In this document: positions 37,930 through 49,004 of the stretch, piece after piece
Position numbering within the stretch: the first letter of the stretch is position 1
Layout of the letters: each line of letters opens with the position of its first letter
Assembly: GCA_025642065.1 (NCBI GenBank)
Contig: JAODUP010000354.1
Location: 335,501 to 399,500, forward strand
Direction of reading: 5' to 3'
Source: Paralvinella palmiformis
Taxonomy: Eukaryota; Annelida; Polychaeta; Terebellida; Alvinellidae
DNA length: 64,000 nt
Notes under the pieces: generated by a model
Told to the model about the DNA's origin: nothing
What the model saw: only the letters and a program-made list of their open reading frames with translations
Databases searched by the model: none
Made by a program: the position numbers and the translations under genes

Positions 37930-39890
37930 ACTTAATTTCAGTTGGTAATTCGTTTCAAGCCAATATTTCTGTATAATTAAAAGTATTTTTTTTCCAAAAG
38001 ATTAAACTTGAGGTATCCGAGGAGACACTCTACTTGATCTTGTATTAATATTATATAGGGATGTTGTTAATTTGAAAGCAGTATTTAAGTAAACGGAAGC
38101 TGTGCCATTTAGAATATTGTGGACTAGATTTAGTTTGAGTTGTTTGGCACGGAGTTCCACCGGCAACATATTTACCAATCTAAACTCATTTGCTCCAATA
38201 TATGGGTCCAAAGGGTTGCCTTCAAAAGATATTGAATAATTTAGTTTTGGGTACATTGTAGCCTAGCTTTGTAATATTCTTGGTCAGTCCAGAATACCAT
38301 GATGAGCCAGCATAGTCAAAGTGGCATTGGATTAATGCCGCAATTAGCATCTTTTTTTGTTTCTAGATTGACATTCCTCGTCTGCCTATATAGAAACTTT
38401 AATTTTGAATTTGATTTGCTAATGATTTTATCCGCAATACAGTCTCCAGCAAGAGATTGGCCAAGTTCGACACCTAAGTATTTGACCTTCGTCCGACATG
38501 ACAAGACATCGCCTGCGCATTGCGCTTGAATGGAGTTTTTTTTAAAGATTCCTCTTTCATGCAAAGAGAATTGACTCTGGTGGAGAGACATTATTTTATC
38601 AATCAGCCATTCCCTGATTGATTCTAGTTCATTGGAAAGTTCTTGCTGGATTTCCTTTGTGTTATTTCCTGGCACTATAAGTGCAAAGCCATCGGCATAG
38701 AGTAATAATTTGCACTTGACCGCTGATGGGATGTCATTCACATAGATGAGAAACAACATGGGACCCAAGATGGATCCTTGAGAAACGCCACCTGTAATTG
38801 TGGCAGTGATAGAAGTAACGCCACTGATTTTTACTGATTGTTGTCGCTCATGTAAATAGGATCGAATCCAGTTTAGTGCTGATTCATCGAGTCCTAGAAC
38901 GTTTATTTTCTGGATTAGAATGCCATGATCAACTGTGTCAAAGGCCTTTTGTAGGTCTAGAAGTACCATACTTACATAGTTACCGTTGTCTTGTTCCTGC
39001 TTTATATAATTGGTAAGATGTACCAAACAGGTGTCAGTTGAAAAGGCGGCTCGAAAACCAGACTGATACTCATATAAGAGTTTATGGTCCTGGAGGTATT
39101 GATCAGTTTTACCGTTTTTTTTTATAAATAGGAGTCACCCTTGCAGATTTTAAATCATCAGGAATTTTAACAGTTACCAAATATAAATTTAGAATATGTG
39201 TTAGGGGTGAGATAATGATATCGGCACCATCTTTAATGAATCTGGGGGATAACAGGTCTAACCCAGTTGCCTTACTTGAATTTAGATTGTGTAAGCTCTT
39301 GAGTACAACATTCTCGGACACCTCCTTTATTGTAAAACTTGTCATAGTATGCATAGACCGATAGAATTTCTGTACATGATTCCACCCATATTTTCCTTTA
39401 CCTGGTGGCAAATGGTCAACTGGTGTTGAGGCAATGGTTATGAAGAATATATTGAAATGCTCGGTCACTTTTGATTTTTCAAAACATAATTCATTTTCGA
39501 TATTAAGTCCAACTGAGCCTGGCTTAGTGTGACTTTATGATGACGTGCCAAGACTTTTTAACTAAGTTTGCCACAGTCTTTTAGGTTGTTTTTTTGTACT
39601 ATGAAGTTTATCAGAAAGAAAATCTGTTTTTGCCTGAATTTTTGTTTGTTTGTTTTGGACTTGATTACGAAGAAAAATATATCGATCGTACAAACTGTGG
39701 TCTTTGGTCTTTTTGAATTTGCAATAAACCTGACCCCTGTCATGAATGAGGTGTAAAATTTCTCCAGTCATCCAGGGGACAGTATTATGTTTAAGGCGAA
39801 TCTGCCCGAGGGGTGATATTTTGGCAATTTATCCAAATATTTACAAAAATACTCTTCCACTGTATCACATTCCAGCACCTCTCTCCGGTC
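37930..39890 (-). mobile_element. CR1/jockey-like LINE fragment with mutated catalytic motif
   Basis: Minus-strand order: YHPSGRFALNIILSP and MTGEILHLIHDRGQ (39830-39730); LNSSKATGLDLLSPRFIKDG (near 39260); VSMVLLDLQKAFDTVDHGIL; GGVSQGSILGPMLFLIYVND; LLYADGFALIV; LGVELGQSLAGDCI; and a C-terminal LKLNLVHNILNGTASVYLNT (near 38110). The active-site YADD reads YADG, so the polymerase is dead. A frameshift lies in the A-run at about 39114-39123. The 5' half is missing. Confidence 0.88.
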
Positions 39891-39912
39891 CACCTCCTGC
39901 AACAGACAACTC

Positions 39913-39957
39913 GGCTCCACGGGCCGAGTTGTCCAAGACATCTCGGCCAGTGGAGCC
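39913..39957. repeat. Imperfect 45-bp palindrome at a LINE-LINE junction
   Basis: Arms of 21 bp (39913-39933 and 39937-39957; GGCTCCACGGGCCGAGTTGTC against its near-complement) around CAA, with about three mismatches. It lies where the RNase H-bearing LINE meets the CR1-like fragment. Confidence 0.65.
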
Positions 39958-41210
39958 CGTTCTTTAACCTCAATATGTATACGGTTCGGAATCCAGTGTA
40001 GAGTGGTTAGGCTGCCACGTTGGCTTAGGGCAAAGGCGGAGTCAATCATTTTAGTTGTGATTTTTTTATATGTTCGTGTTTTTGTTTGTGCGAGGATTTT
40101 GATGGCTGCCACCGATTCTGAGTGTATGATTGTGTCTTCTGGTCTGTCTTGTGCTTCTTGCCATGCGAGGGCCGCATGTATGGCGTGAAGTTCTGTAAGA
40201 GTGACTTGTGTATGGTCGGGGAGTCTCCCTAAGGATTTCGATGTACCCCCTCCACAAAACAGGCCCAGGCAGATTTTCGATCCTGGCTGACACTGGCATC
40301 TGTGTAGATGTTTATTGCTGCCCAGTGTCTGTTTAGGGAAGAGATTCTGACCGAAGCCTCAGTGAATGACCCCTCTGTTTTTTTCTTTCTGTTTGTGTTC
40401 AATTATGATGGTCAGTGGACGGTCGCGCTATGGAGCAGTTTCCTTGGCACCCGGAGAGTGGACGGCTTTCATGGTCCAGCTTTTTTTAGTGTGTACTTTA
40501 GATGTGATTTGAACTAGGCCTGGTTTTGTGGCTGTTCTTAATATGTATTTAGCTGTGTATCCTCTTATGAGTTGAATAATAGGGGGATGCCGCCTTCTCT
40601 ACTGATGAAGGCAGAGGGGGCAGTAGGGGAATCATAATTAAGACATATTTAAGTGTTGTTTTAGATGCACGTATGGTAGACTAGGGCTTTATAAAGACTA
40701 ATCAGTTTTTGTTTTGTATTTATTACTACTTTAACATTTGAAATGACTTTTATTGTGTTTAATCGAGAGTAGATTTTTAGTTTTGTTTGAAGTGCCTATT
40801 TGATAAAATTAAGGCGGTTGTCTGTGATGATGCCTAAGTATTTATAGTGACTAACTATTTTGATGTTTTGCTTTCCTACATGGAAGGTGTTGTTTTGAGT
40901 TGGTGTTGAAGGCCATTATTTTGGTTTTGTCTAGGAAGAAGAAACCTAAATCGTTGGCTTTAGATGTTGAGGGCGGTTGGTATGTCGAAATAATGGCTAT
41001 GTCGTCGACGTATGCTAGGATGTCGACACAATGTCGGTAAAGATATGGAGATCAGGACTGCAATTAAGGCATTGAATAGTGTAGGTGAGAGAGGGGAGCC
41101 CTGTGGGAGACCTGTATTGATCGAGTGGGTGGGGATCGGATTTTACCCCTTGAAAGGTGACTATTTTTCTATTGTCTAGGAAGTCTTCTACCAATGATAT
41201 TATTCTTCAC
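39950..41210 (-). mobile_element. Second LINE relic: reverse transcriptase plus RNase H (I/R1/LOA-like)
   Basis: Minus strand: EDFLDNRKIVTFQG (about 41190), LPQGSPLSPTLFNALIAVLI (about 41105-41045) and, after a frameshift, ILAYVDDIAIIS (about 41010). RNase H follows: INIYTDASVSQDRKSAWACF (about 40320), VTLTELHAIHAALAWQEAQD (about 40205), IIHSESVAAIKIL and LHWIPNRIHIEVKERA. RNase H places it with the I/R1/LOA groups and separates it from the CR1-like fragment it abuts near 39900. The RNase H motif DS reads ES, and several frame changes show it is dead. Confidence 0.75.
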
Positions 41211-41910
41211 AACCGTGCCCATTTTAAAACGGGACCTTTCCGTTTCGTAACCTCATAATCAGCCTTCTGGTTGTAAGATGATCTTGTACCATATTTGATA
41301 AAATATAAATTTATTATTTTCGCTTGTGTTTTATGCATTTATATATGTATGTATAATGTTCTTAAAAACACAATAACTGACAGTTATGTATAAATTCGTT
41401 ATTCCGGCTCAAATAAATAACATTTTGTCTCGTTTCGAAATGGGATGGGGCGGTTTAGAAACGGAAGAGGCCGTTTCGAAACGGGAAGCGGGCCGTTTTG
41501 AAATGTTCAAATTAGGCAAATAATTTTCGGTTTATCAGAAAGTAATGAATTTATATATATATGTAGCTTCTGTATTATTAGCCAATTTATTTGAAATTGT
41601 CGAAATGGTCCGCTTCAGTTTCGAAACTGCCCGTCCCGTTTCAAAACTGCCCGTCCCATTTCGAAACGGGAAGTGGACCGTTTCAACAACTTCAGATAAT
41701 TTACTGTTTTCAGAATTTATTTGTTCATATATCTACATAGAGAGAGGTCTCTGTCATTTATATTCAATTTAATTTTCACAACAACGTGTAATTGTGCTAG
41801 ATAAGTGACCAGTAATACAGAAAATAGAGAAATAACAGCGCGACATTTCGTTGCCACATGGCTGTTAAACGGGCAGGCATTCTTAAAAAGCCGGTATTAT
41901 TTACCCGGCA
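41210..41910 (+). repeat. GTTTCGAAAC-rich dispersed repeat, copy 1
   Basis: Shared with 62742-63185: a start (CCCATTTTAAAACGGGA, GGTTGTAAGATG), a block of repeated (C)CCGTTTCGAAAC palindromes (41600-41690), ACCGTTTCAACAACTTCA, then AATAACAGCGC..CATTTCGTTGCCAC and AAACGGGCAGGCATTC. No ORF. Confidence 0.8.
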
Positions 41911-42001
41911 GCCGGGTCCCGAACGATAGAAAACAGTCTTATTCATTCGGTGGCTGAACCCCGAAGGAAAGTATCGGTGACTGCTTACCCGGCAGTCGGG
42001 T
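41903..42001. repeat. Pair of ACCCGGCAGYCGGGT hairpins
   Basis: ACCCGGCAGCCGGGT at 41903-41917 and ACCCGGCAGTCGGGT at 41987-42001, 84 bp apart. They lie at the 3' side of the GTTTCGAAAC repeat. An AAATCTTCACTG unit recurs just beyond, near 42057, 42249 and 42297. Confidence 0.6.
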
Positions 42002-43019
42002 ATACAACGCTAATTTTAGTTCTAGCTCAGCCGGCATTGCCTGGTGCGCAACGACATAAATCTTCACTGGGTGGCCAGCAAGCCCAGCTGGGTCATCGCA
42101 AAATGAGGACGCATTAATTTTCCTCTGAATGACGTTTATTAGTAACTGCGATGGTTTGACAGTCATCTTGGTTGAACATAGTGCAAGTAGACGCCTCAAA
42201 TTTAGCAAGATAGGCCTCAAAATCGATATTTTCCGGGTCCGCAAGTGGCAAAATCTTCACTGGGGAATCGAATTTTTGCCGGGTGTGCTGGAGACAAAAT
42301 CTTCACTGCCATTGGGGAACCAATGTCAATTATATATTTTCTTATCATTCTTTCTAGAAGGTTTATTTCACTTTATTGGCATATATATTTATAAATTTTA
42401 TCCCTATCCTGTCAGTTAATAACAAAGTCATACATACATACTGCATACAACCATAATACACATATAATAGTACAACATGGCGCAAACTGGTTAATTACCA
42501 GGTATTTGTTATGATCCTGGTTCTGGCTATGATTAAATATTAGGAAAACTATGCCAGTATTATATTCAGAAGTGTATATAGTATCTTTCCTGTTCAAGTT
42601 ATTGTTTTCAGTAGCCCGTAGGATGCTAACAGTGTCAATCTGACCTCTGATCTGGTTTTATTAGAGAGTTCCATTCCTTAATTATAATTAGTTTCAGATG
42701 ATACGAAAACTATTTCGAAACTAGTTTGTGCTACTAATAATACAATTCTGGATATTACATTAATGAAAATCTAGTCATTTTTATTTGGTGTGAGGTCTTA
42801 TTGACTTTGCTGATCTGATACATGTTTCCAGGATCTTTCCAATTTGGTTGTATTCTTTCTCATTTTTAGTTAATATCCCTAAGAGATCCTAACTTTAAGG
42901 CATCCCTTAAATACTACAAAGTTTCGCCAAAATTATGTGATCCACTGTTCACATTTCCTTTCCCTATCCAACAATATTCAACAATTTTCATGTTTAGTAC
43001 GATCTGGATTAACCATCTG

Positions 43020-43115
43020 ATTTGTAATCCAGGTCATATGGCACAAACATATTTTCATATATTTTCTCATCAACTTTAGCATTAAAGTGTCCCATAATTA
43101 TCACTGCCTTTGCTT
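43020..43115 (-). pseudogene. Possible LINE endonuclease scrap
   Basis: The minus-strand reading VIIMGHFNAKVDEKIYENM resembles the GDFNAKVG block of RTE-type endonucleases, with D changed to H. A stop follows soon after. The rest of 42420-43820 shows no other block. Confidence 0.3.
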
Positions 43116-43832
43116 AAAATAGTGTGTGTCCAAGCTAATCCACAATCTTAATAAGCGTTTTTCTATTTCCTCATCCAACAAAACTCGATTGTTTTTGTAT
43201 GTCCTGAGTAAACAATTGTCTTAATGTCTTGAGTTATCTGTAGTCTCTCTTTATTATCATGTTTCCTCTCTGTTCCTTGTAACAACATGTGACTTATGAC
43301 CTTTTCGCATACTAGCTGGATGACAGTCTGGTGTTACATCCAGAGCATCACTGTTTCTACTGAGCCAAGTGTTCCCGGGTGTCAGAAATTAGTAAGTAAA
43401 TGATTTGTTTACCCTCGGCGTCGACTATAATTGAGACACATGGCCGCCATGGGAACATCTTCTGATGAATACCCAACCAACATAAGTAATATGATCTGAT
43501 TCTAACTCGGAGGTGGAGGTATGCATCTAACTACTATACTGTAATACCACTCCTAAATGTTGCTAAGAGAAATTACAGTCATTACACTGCCATCTTTTGT
43601 TCGATATTAGTTATGTATATTCTATATGCTACGTCTTGAAGGTTGGTTATTTTTGTTTTCAAACAAATGTCACTTTTCCAATTTCTTTAACATGGGTCAT
43701 CTAAATTAAAAAAAATATTATTCCTTATAACTGATAATTTCCTTTTGATAATTATAATGATATATAATTATTATTGTTTAAAAAAACTATTACGCAATAT
43801 TAAAGTACATTAACGAAGATTATTACTTAAGT

Positions 43833-43975
43833 CCACCAAAATACAGGGGACTGGTGAGACATTACACATGTCTCAGCAAGAAAAGTCGCCACTCTGGATT
43901 CAGTCCCCTGAAGAAACGTCCAGAGTTTGAATTCACGGTTCGAGATTCTCTGTGCCTGTGCCTTATTATACACAG
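43833..43975 (+). repeat. Dispersed repeat 'CAGTCCCCTGAAGAA', copy 1
   Basis: It holds TACAGGGGACTGGTGAGACA, ATTCAGTCCCCTGAAGAAAC, GTCCAGAGTTTGAATTCACG and GAGATTCTCTGTGCC, then a long (CA)n. Related copies are at 53040-53120 and 57500-57640. Confidence 0.6.
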
Positions 43976-43977
43976 CT

Positions 43978-44090
<113 letters not shown>

Positions 44091-45037
44091 CAATATCTCA
44101 TTCTCGTACTGGACCTGTGAGAAAAGCAAAGGAAGAATTAGAAAGAATCCTTCGCCATGAATCAAATACACTAGAAGTAGAAATGCAGTTATCATCACCT
44201 CTATAAGTTACCGCCTTTTAAGTTAATAAGTATGTTATTTAAGAGACAAAACTAACAACTAGCATAAAAGTAGCTGTTTATTATATGATTATAAATGTTT
44301 TCTTCCATTTTTTTGGTCTTCTTCTTAAGCATTTAGATTTTAAATAAATTATATATTTTGATATCCTGTTTTGTTGTTGTTGTTATCTTACACACATCTG
44401 GCACCAAAAAGAGTTGCCGCTTGCGATAATTTGTACAATTGTTTGTAGATTTTAACTGTTTATCTAAGTCTTTCTGTACTACTTTACAGTGGTCACGTTG
44501 CTGATACTTTGTACATTGCTTTGTGATTTTAACTGTTACTAAGTCTTTTTATAAAGGCATTTACGCTCACTAACCACCTTCAGGAGGCACATATTGCATG
44601 GGGCATTTCTATCTGGTTTATCTGGTTTGATGTACTCAGCATCTACTGCATAGATTCCAAACATGTGTTTATATGTCTCTATCATGTCACCTCTAGCTCG
44701 TTTATAGTAGAGACTGGGTAGATCTAGGGCATTAATTCTATCAACATAGGACAGGTCCCTCAATGCTGGGGCTAGTTTTGTTGCTCGACGTTGGGCATTC
44801 TCCAACAGTTCATAGTCTTTTCTGAATACTGGGCACCAGGGAGTGTTTCCATATTCGAGATGTAGCCTAACAAGAGAGGTGTACAAGGTTTTTACTGTCG
44901 CATTATCAACATACACATATGATCTTCTGATCAGGCCTAATAGTTTGTTCGCCATATTTACCTTTTTTCACAATACATACTGAATGTTAACTTGGTGTCA
45001 ACATAAACACCAAGATCCTTTTCCAGTTCTGTGGTCT

Positions 45038-45484
45038 CTAAGTTAACCTGAGCCCCTCTTTGTGCATGTGATACTCTATGCGTTTATTTCGGCTACCAAG
45101 ATGCATAACTTTACATTTTTCCGCATTAAACCTCATCTGCCATACGTTAGACCATTCTTCGAGGGCATCCAAGTCATCTTGTAGTAGATTAGCTTGTTCT
45201 GAGTTGTTCACTCTTCTAAAAATCTTTGTATCATCAGCAAGCATCTGTATGCTTGAGTGAACCACCTCTGGCATGTCGTTAATGAAACAGATAAACAGCA
45301 ATGGCCCCAACACACTCCCTTGAGGGATGCCACTCAGAACAAGCGTTACCTGTGACTTCACGCCATTGACCACTACTTGCTGGTTCCTCTGCAATAAAAA
45401 GTCCTCTATCCATTTCCATATTTCACCCGATATGCTGATGCGGAACAGAGTCAAATGCTTTCGCAAAATCAAGATATACAACAT
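45038..45484 (-). pseudogene. LINE reverse transcriptase palm segment
   Basis: Contains GIPQGSVLGPLLF, LADDTKIFRR (catalytic DD present) and MRFNAEKCKVMHLG, the RT motif order of CR1/jockey-type LINEs. It is cut off from the upstream fingers by a frameshift near 45430. Confidence 0.9.
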
Positions 45485-46717
45485 CTATATTATTTCCCAT
45501 ATCCAGTGCTTCTGTCCATTTGTCCAGAACTGCCAACAGTTGAGTGACACAGGAGCGACCTTTGATGAAGCCATGTTGACATTTTGTGAGCAGTTGGTTT
45601 TAAACCATATGATGCATGATATGGTCCCTGATAATCGACTCTAGAGTTTTACAGATGATTGATGTTAGGCTTACTGGTTTGTAATTTTTGGCTTGGTGTC
45701 TGTTACCTTTCTTGAAAATGGAAGACACCAGCCCCATCTTCCAGCCAACTGGTATTTTCCCCAGGACTGTCTAAAAATCAGGTATAGTGGTTCGGCTATG
45801 ATTTCTTGTAGTTCCTTTAATACTCTGGGTGCAGCTCCATCAGGTCCTGGGGGTTTGTTTGGATTCATCTTGGATAACTTCTTTGCTACATCTCCTGGTG
45901 TAAATTTTATGTCCATCAATTCACTGTATGTACGGCTTGTGAATGTATCTGGCATGTTGTTTCTATCTTCTCTTGTGAATACAGAAAAAAATTTATTTTA
46001 ATACATCCGCTTTCTGCTTGTCTGTTGTAGTGAGACTACCATCTTCTCTGGTTAAGTGTGCAATGCCTGTTCTTGTCCTAAGTTTAGATTGTGCGTATTT
46101 ATAGAAGGCCTTTGGGTTTTTCCTGCACTCTTTCTTCTCAAACTCTTTTTGTGCCTTACGACACTCCCATTTTGCCTGATTTCTCGCTTTGGTATATTGC
46201 TTATAATCTTGTCCACTTCCTTCTGGTGCATCGCCAGGTGGAAAAAGCAGCTTTCTTCAATCTGACCTTCTCTCTAGCCTTTGCTGTCATGTAGATTGGT
46301 CGTTTTTTTCTCATTTTGGATATGTGATTTTGATTTGGGAATGTATTTATCCATCAGATGCTTTATGTTGTTCATGAACTGGTGCCACTTTTCTTCAATA
46401 CTGGACTCACCCTCAGGGTCCAAGACATTGTCTGTGCCTCTTGCCTCATAGTGACATAATCGCCCTTGTGGTATTGAAATTTTGGTGTTTTCTTGGCTGG
46501 CATCTCGGTGTAACACATAAAATCAAAAGTAATACATAAATGATGGCTTTTTCCTACAGGTGCATTTAGTGCCAAGTTGTCAACCATGCCTTCTTCATTT
46601 GTGATTACCAGGTCTAGTGTATTTGGGTGTTGGTCAGCTCTGTAGTGTGTTGGGTTGTGATATGCTGGTGAAGGTAAAGGTCCCTGGGTGTTTCCACAAA
46701 TGCTGTGGCTGGGTTTG

Positions 46718-47312
46718 TTAGGGCGTTAGGTGAGGTTCCATTTTCCAGTTAATTTCACCATGGTTAAAATCTTCCATTATCAGAATGTGGCTTGTATTTA
46801 CTTTAGTGGCATTTTGCATTAACGATCTCAGGTGATCATGATTGTCTCTGTTGCAATTAGGTGATCTATATACCACACCAATCAACAGGTTGTCTGCTCC
46901 CTTCAGTTTCAGTTCACACCATAGGGATTCTTCAAATTTTTTCCTCTCCTGATATGTGGCTGATTGTTGCATTTAAGTGGGACTTGGTATACAGGATCAC
47001 TCCCCTCTTGTGTCTTCCTTCTAGGTTTGTGTGATGATCATAGCCATCTATGTGGAATTCCTGTGTTTCAGGATCCATGTCTCGGTTTTTGGTCAAACTT
47101 TCTGTTATTCCTATCACATCTGAGCTGTGTTCATGAATTAGTGCAGAGAGTTCTAAACGCTTGTTCAGCAAGGTGTCTGTATTGGTGTAGAAACATTTCA
47201 ATTTATTTACATATGTACACTTGGGAACTTGGCTGTTATTTACACCTCCTATGAGTCGCTTGTGTGTCTCCGAGGAGTGACGTCTACTACTTGCCCTTTT
47301 CTGATTATCCAC
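46718..47312 (-). pseudogene. LINE apurinic-type endonuclease segment
   Basis: Contains DVIGITESLTKNRDMDPETQ, KRGVILYTKSHL, LLIGVVYRSPNC and EDFNHGEINW, the usual endonuclease blocks of non-LTR elements, in two frames. Confidence 0.85.
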
Positions 47313-47567
47313 TGGATTCCATCGTTTTTTTGTTGTTTTTGTTTCGACTCCTCTCGTCTCTGCTTCAGCTCTGTCCTCAGCTCGTAGTCCTCTTTGCGCT
47401 CGAGCGGCGTCACATCTCTGCGGATGGAAGTGTTCTGCAAGAGAATGTCCTCCGCTCTTGCTAAGTTTTTTGCCTGTCGCAAAACACGTCTCATGGTGGC
47501 TTCGTCTGCCAACTTAACCCTTAACGGTCTGCTCCTACCTTCTTTCTTTTCTCCTAATCTAATTGTG

Positions 47568-47569
<2 letters not shown>

Positions 47570-47608
<39 letters not shown>
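47570..47608. repeat. (TA)n at the 5' end of the CR1-like LINE
   Basis: About 19 TA units, the apparent upstream boundary of LINE similarity. Confidence 0.9.
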
Positions 47609-47609
<1 letters not shown>

Positions 47610-47611
<2 letters not shown>

Positions 47612-48310
47612 AACCACTAGGGATAAGCGCACACTATTATATAGCACAAATATATCATTACATATATGTTTGTAGATATTAATGGCTTATCTAAGTATTA
47701 TCTAGTTAGTGTCATAGCTTGAAATATATTTGGAAGATGAGACTTATCAAGAAAAGTTTTAGAAACAAATTTAGACTGATTTACAGCAATCAACTAATTG
47801 GAAGTTATGAATTGCATACGTAGCATACTTATGAGTCATTTCCTAACTGCCATGACTAATTTTCGTAGCTTTCTTTCTTTTAGAAGTTGGATCAGACAGA
47901 CAGTTGTGAAATTTGCATATTCTTCTTTTTGAAACTATTAGGCTACTAGCTTTTTATTTACAAGATATAACAGTATGATGTTAAATAAATAACTAAATAA
48001 ATTAATACCATGATCGTCATCGTTATTGAAATTATATTCTGGTAGTGTTTTGATTATACGAATATTCCGTGTTCGACTCCTATATAGCTGTACATGTGGG
48101 ACTGGTAGTCTACGACCTTATGACCCAGATGTGGCCAGCGTCGAAATGAAACAATTATTAAACCATCGTAATCACCATAAAAATATCTAGTTTTATTGTG
48201 GCATCACAGAGTCCGGTGTTATTCGTCCATTTAAGTTGATTTGTTAGTGATTCATTTATTGAATTAACGAGTTCACTACGGATCACGGATATGCAAATTC
48301 ACAAGCAACG
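47610..48310. other. No gene recognised; 3' flank of the methyltransferase
   Basis: AT-rich. AATAAA-type hexamers on the minus strand could end the methyltransferase transcript, but I cannot choose one. Confidence 0.5.
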
Positions 48311-48312
48311 AA

Positions 48313-49004
48313 TTACGAAGTGTAAACATAGTTCTGATGTTCAAACACCTGATTGTTGGTACAGTCGCGTCCTTCTAAGCAAAAGCCTCTGATGTTCCAA
48401 AGTGATTTCTTATATCCCTTTCTCTGTAAGAGATCAATCAATTGTTTATCTTTATCTCCTCGTCCCATCTCAACAACAAACACCTTTACTGGTATTGACC
48501 AATCCATTGTCTCTAATACCATTAACTCGGCCCCTTCTACATCCAATATAAAAAAGTCCACTGCTCTGACACCGGATTCTTTCAACATTCTCCCTATTGG
48601 GCGACATGGTACTTGGATCGTTTGTGTTCTCTTTCCAGAAAAGAAGTGTTTTTTGTGTTGATTGGTCATTTGATCCGGTATGCCTCCGACAGCATTCGTT
48701 CCAGTAAAGTTGACGTAGTGTTGACCATCCGGACATACAGCCTCTGATATGATGTAATTATTGGCTGATGATCGATTTCTTCTTAGTTTTTTGGCATTTT
48801 CTGGTTGAGCCTCAATTAAGACACCTCCCCAGCCGAGGTTGTCCTCAAAGAACTTGGTGTTGCTGTACTTGATACCATCTAAAGCACCTATTTCCACGTA
48901 AGTTCCTCCACAAATTGGAGGAGAGTTGAAATAATTGAGGAATAAAGCTTGATCCTCCTGACTCTGACTGTAATATTTTGGTTTTCTTATCTTTCGCTTG
49001 CATC
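48313..49004 (-). CDS. FkbM methyltransferase exon 2 (catalytic domain)
   Basis: Starts after the AG acceptor at 49005-49006 with two bases completing a Gly codon, then CKRKIRKPKYYSQSQEDQAL and FLNYFNSPPICGGTYVEIG. It stays open to the stop at 48313 (..HQNYVYTS). Confidence 0.88.

Larger units (their letters stand above)
44390..47565 (-). mobile_element. Nearly full-length CR1-like LINE, inactive
   Basis: Read on the minus strand it has: an ORF1-like piece (RSRPLRVKLADEATMRRVLR, 47540-47250); an endonuclease (LKCFYTNTDTLLNKRLELSA; LLIGVVYRSPNC; MEDFNHGEINW; GKSHHLCI); a linker; and a reverse transcriptase (NPNKPPGPDGAAPRVL; VYLDFAKAFDSVP; GIPQGSVLGPLLF; LADDTKIF; LEYGNTPWCP). The RT aspartates remain, but the endonuclease SDH motif reads SHH. 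Frameshifts occur near 45766 and 45430, with a stop near 45601. No RNase H is seen. Confidence 0.9.

Noticed and set aside
48353..48736. Frames overlapping the methyltransferase exon on both strands
   Set aside because: Shadows of the FkbM exon; they show no family motifs of their own.
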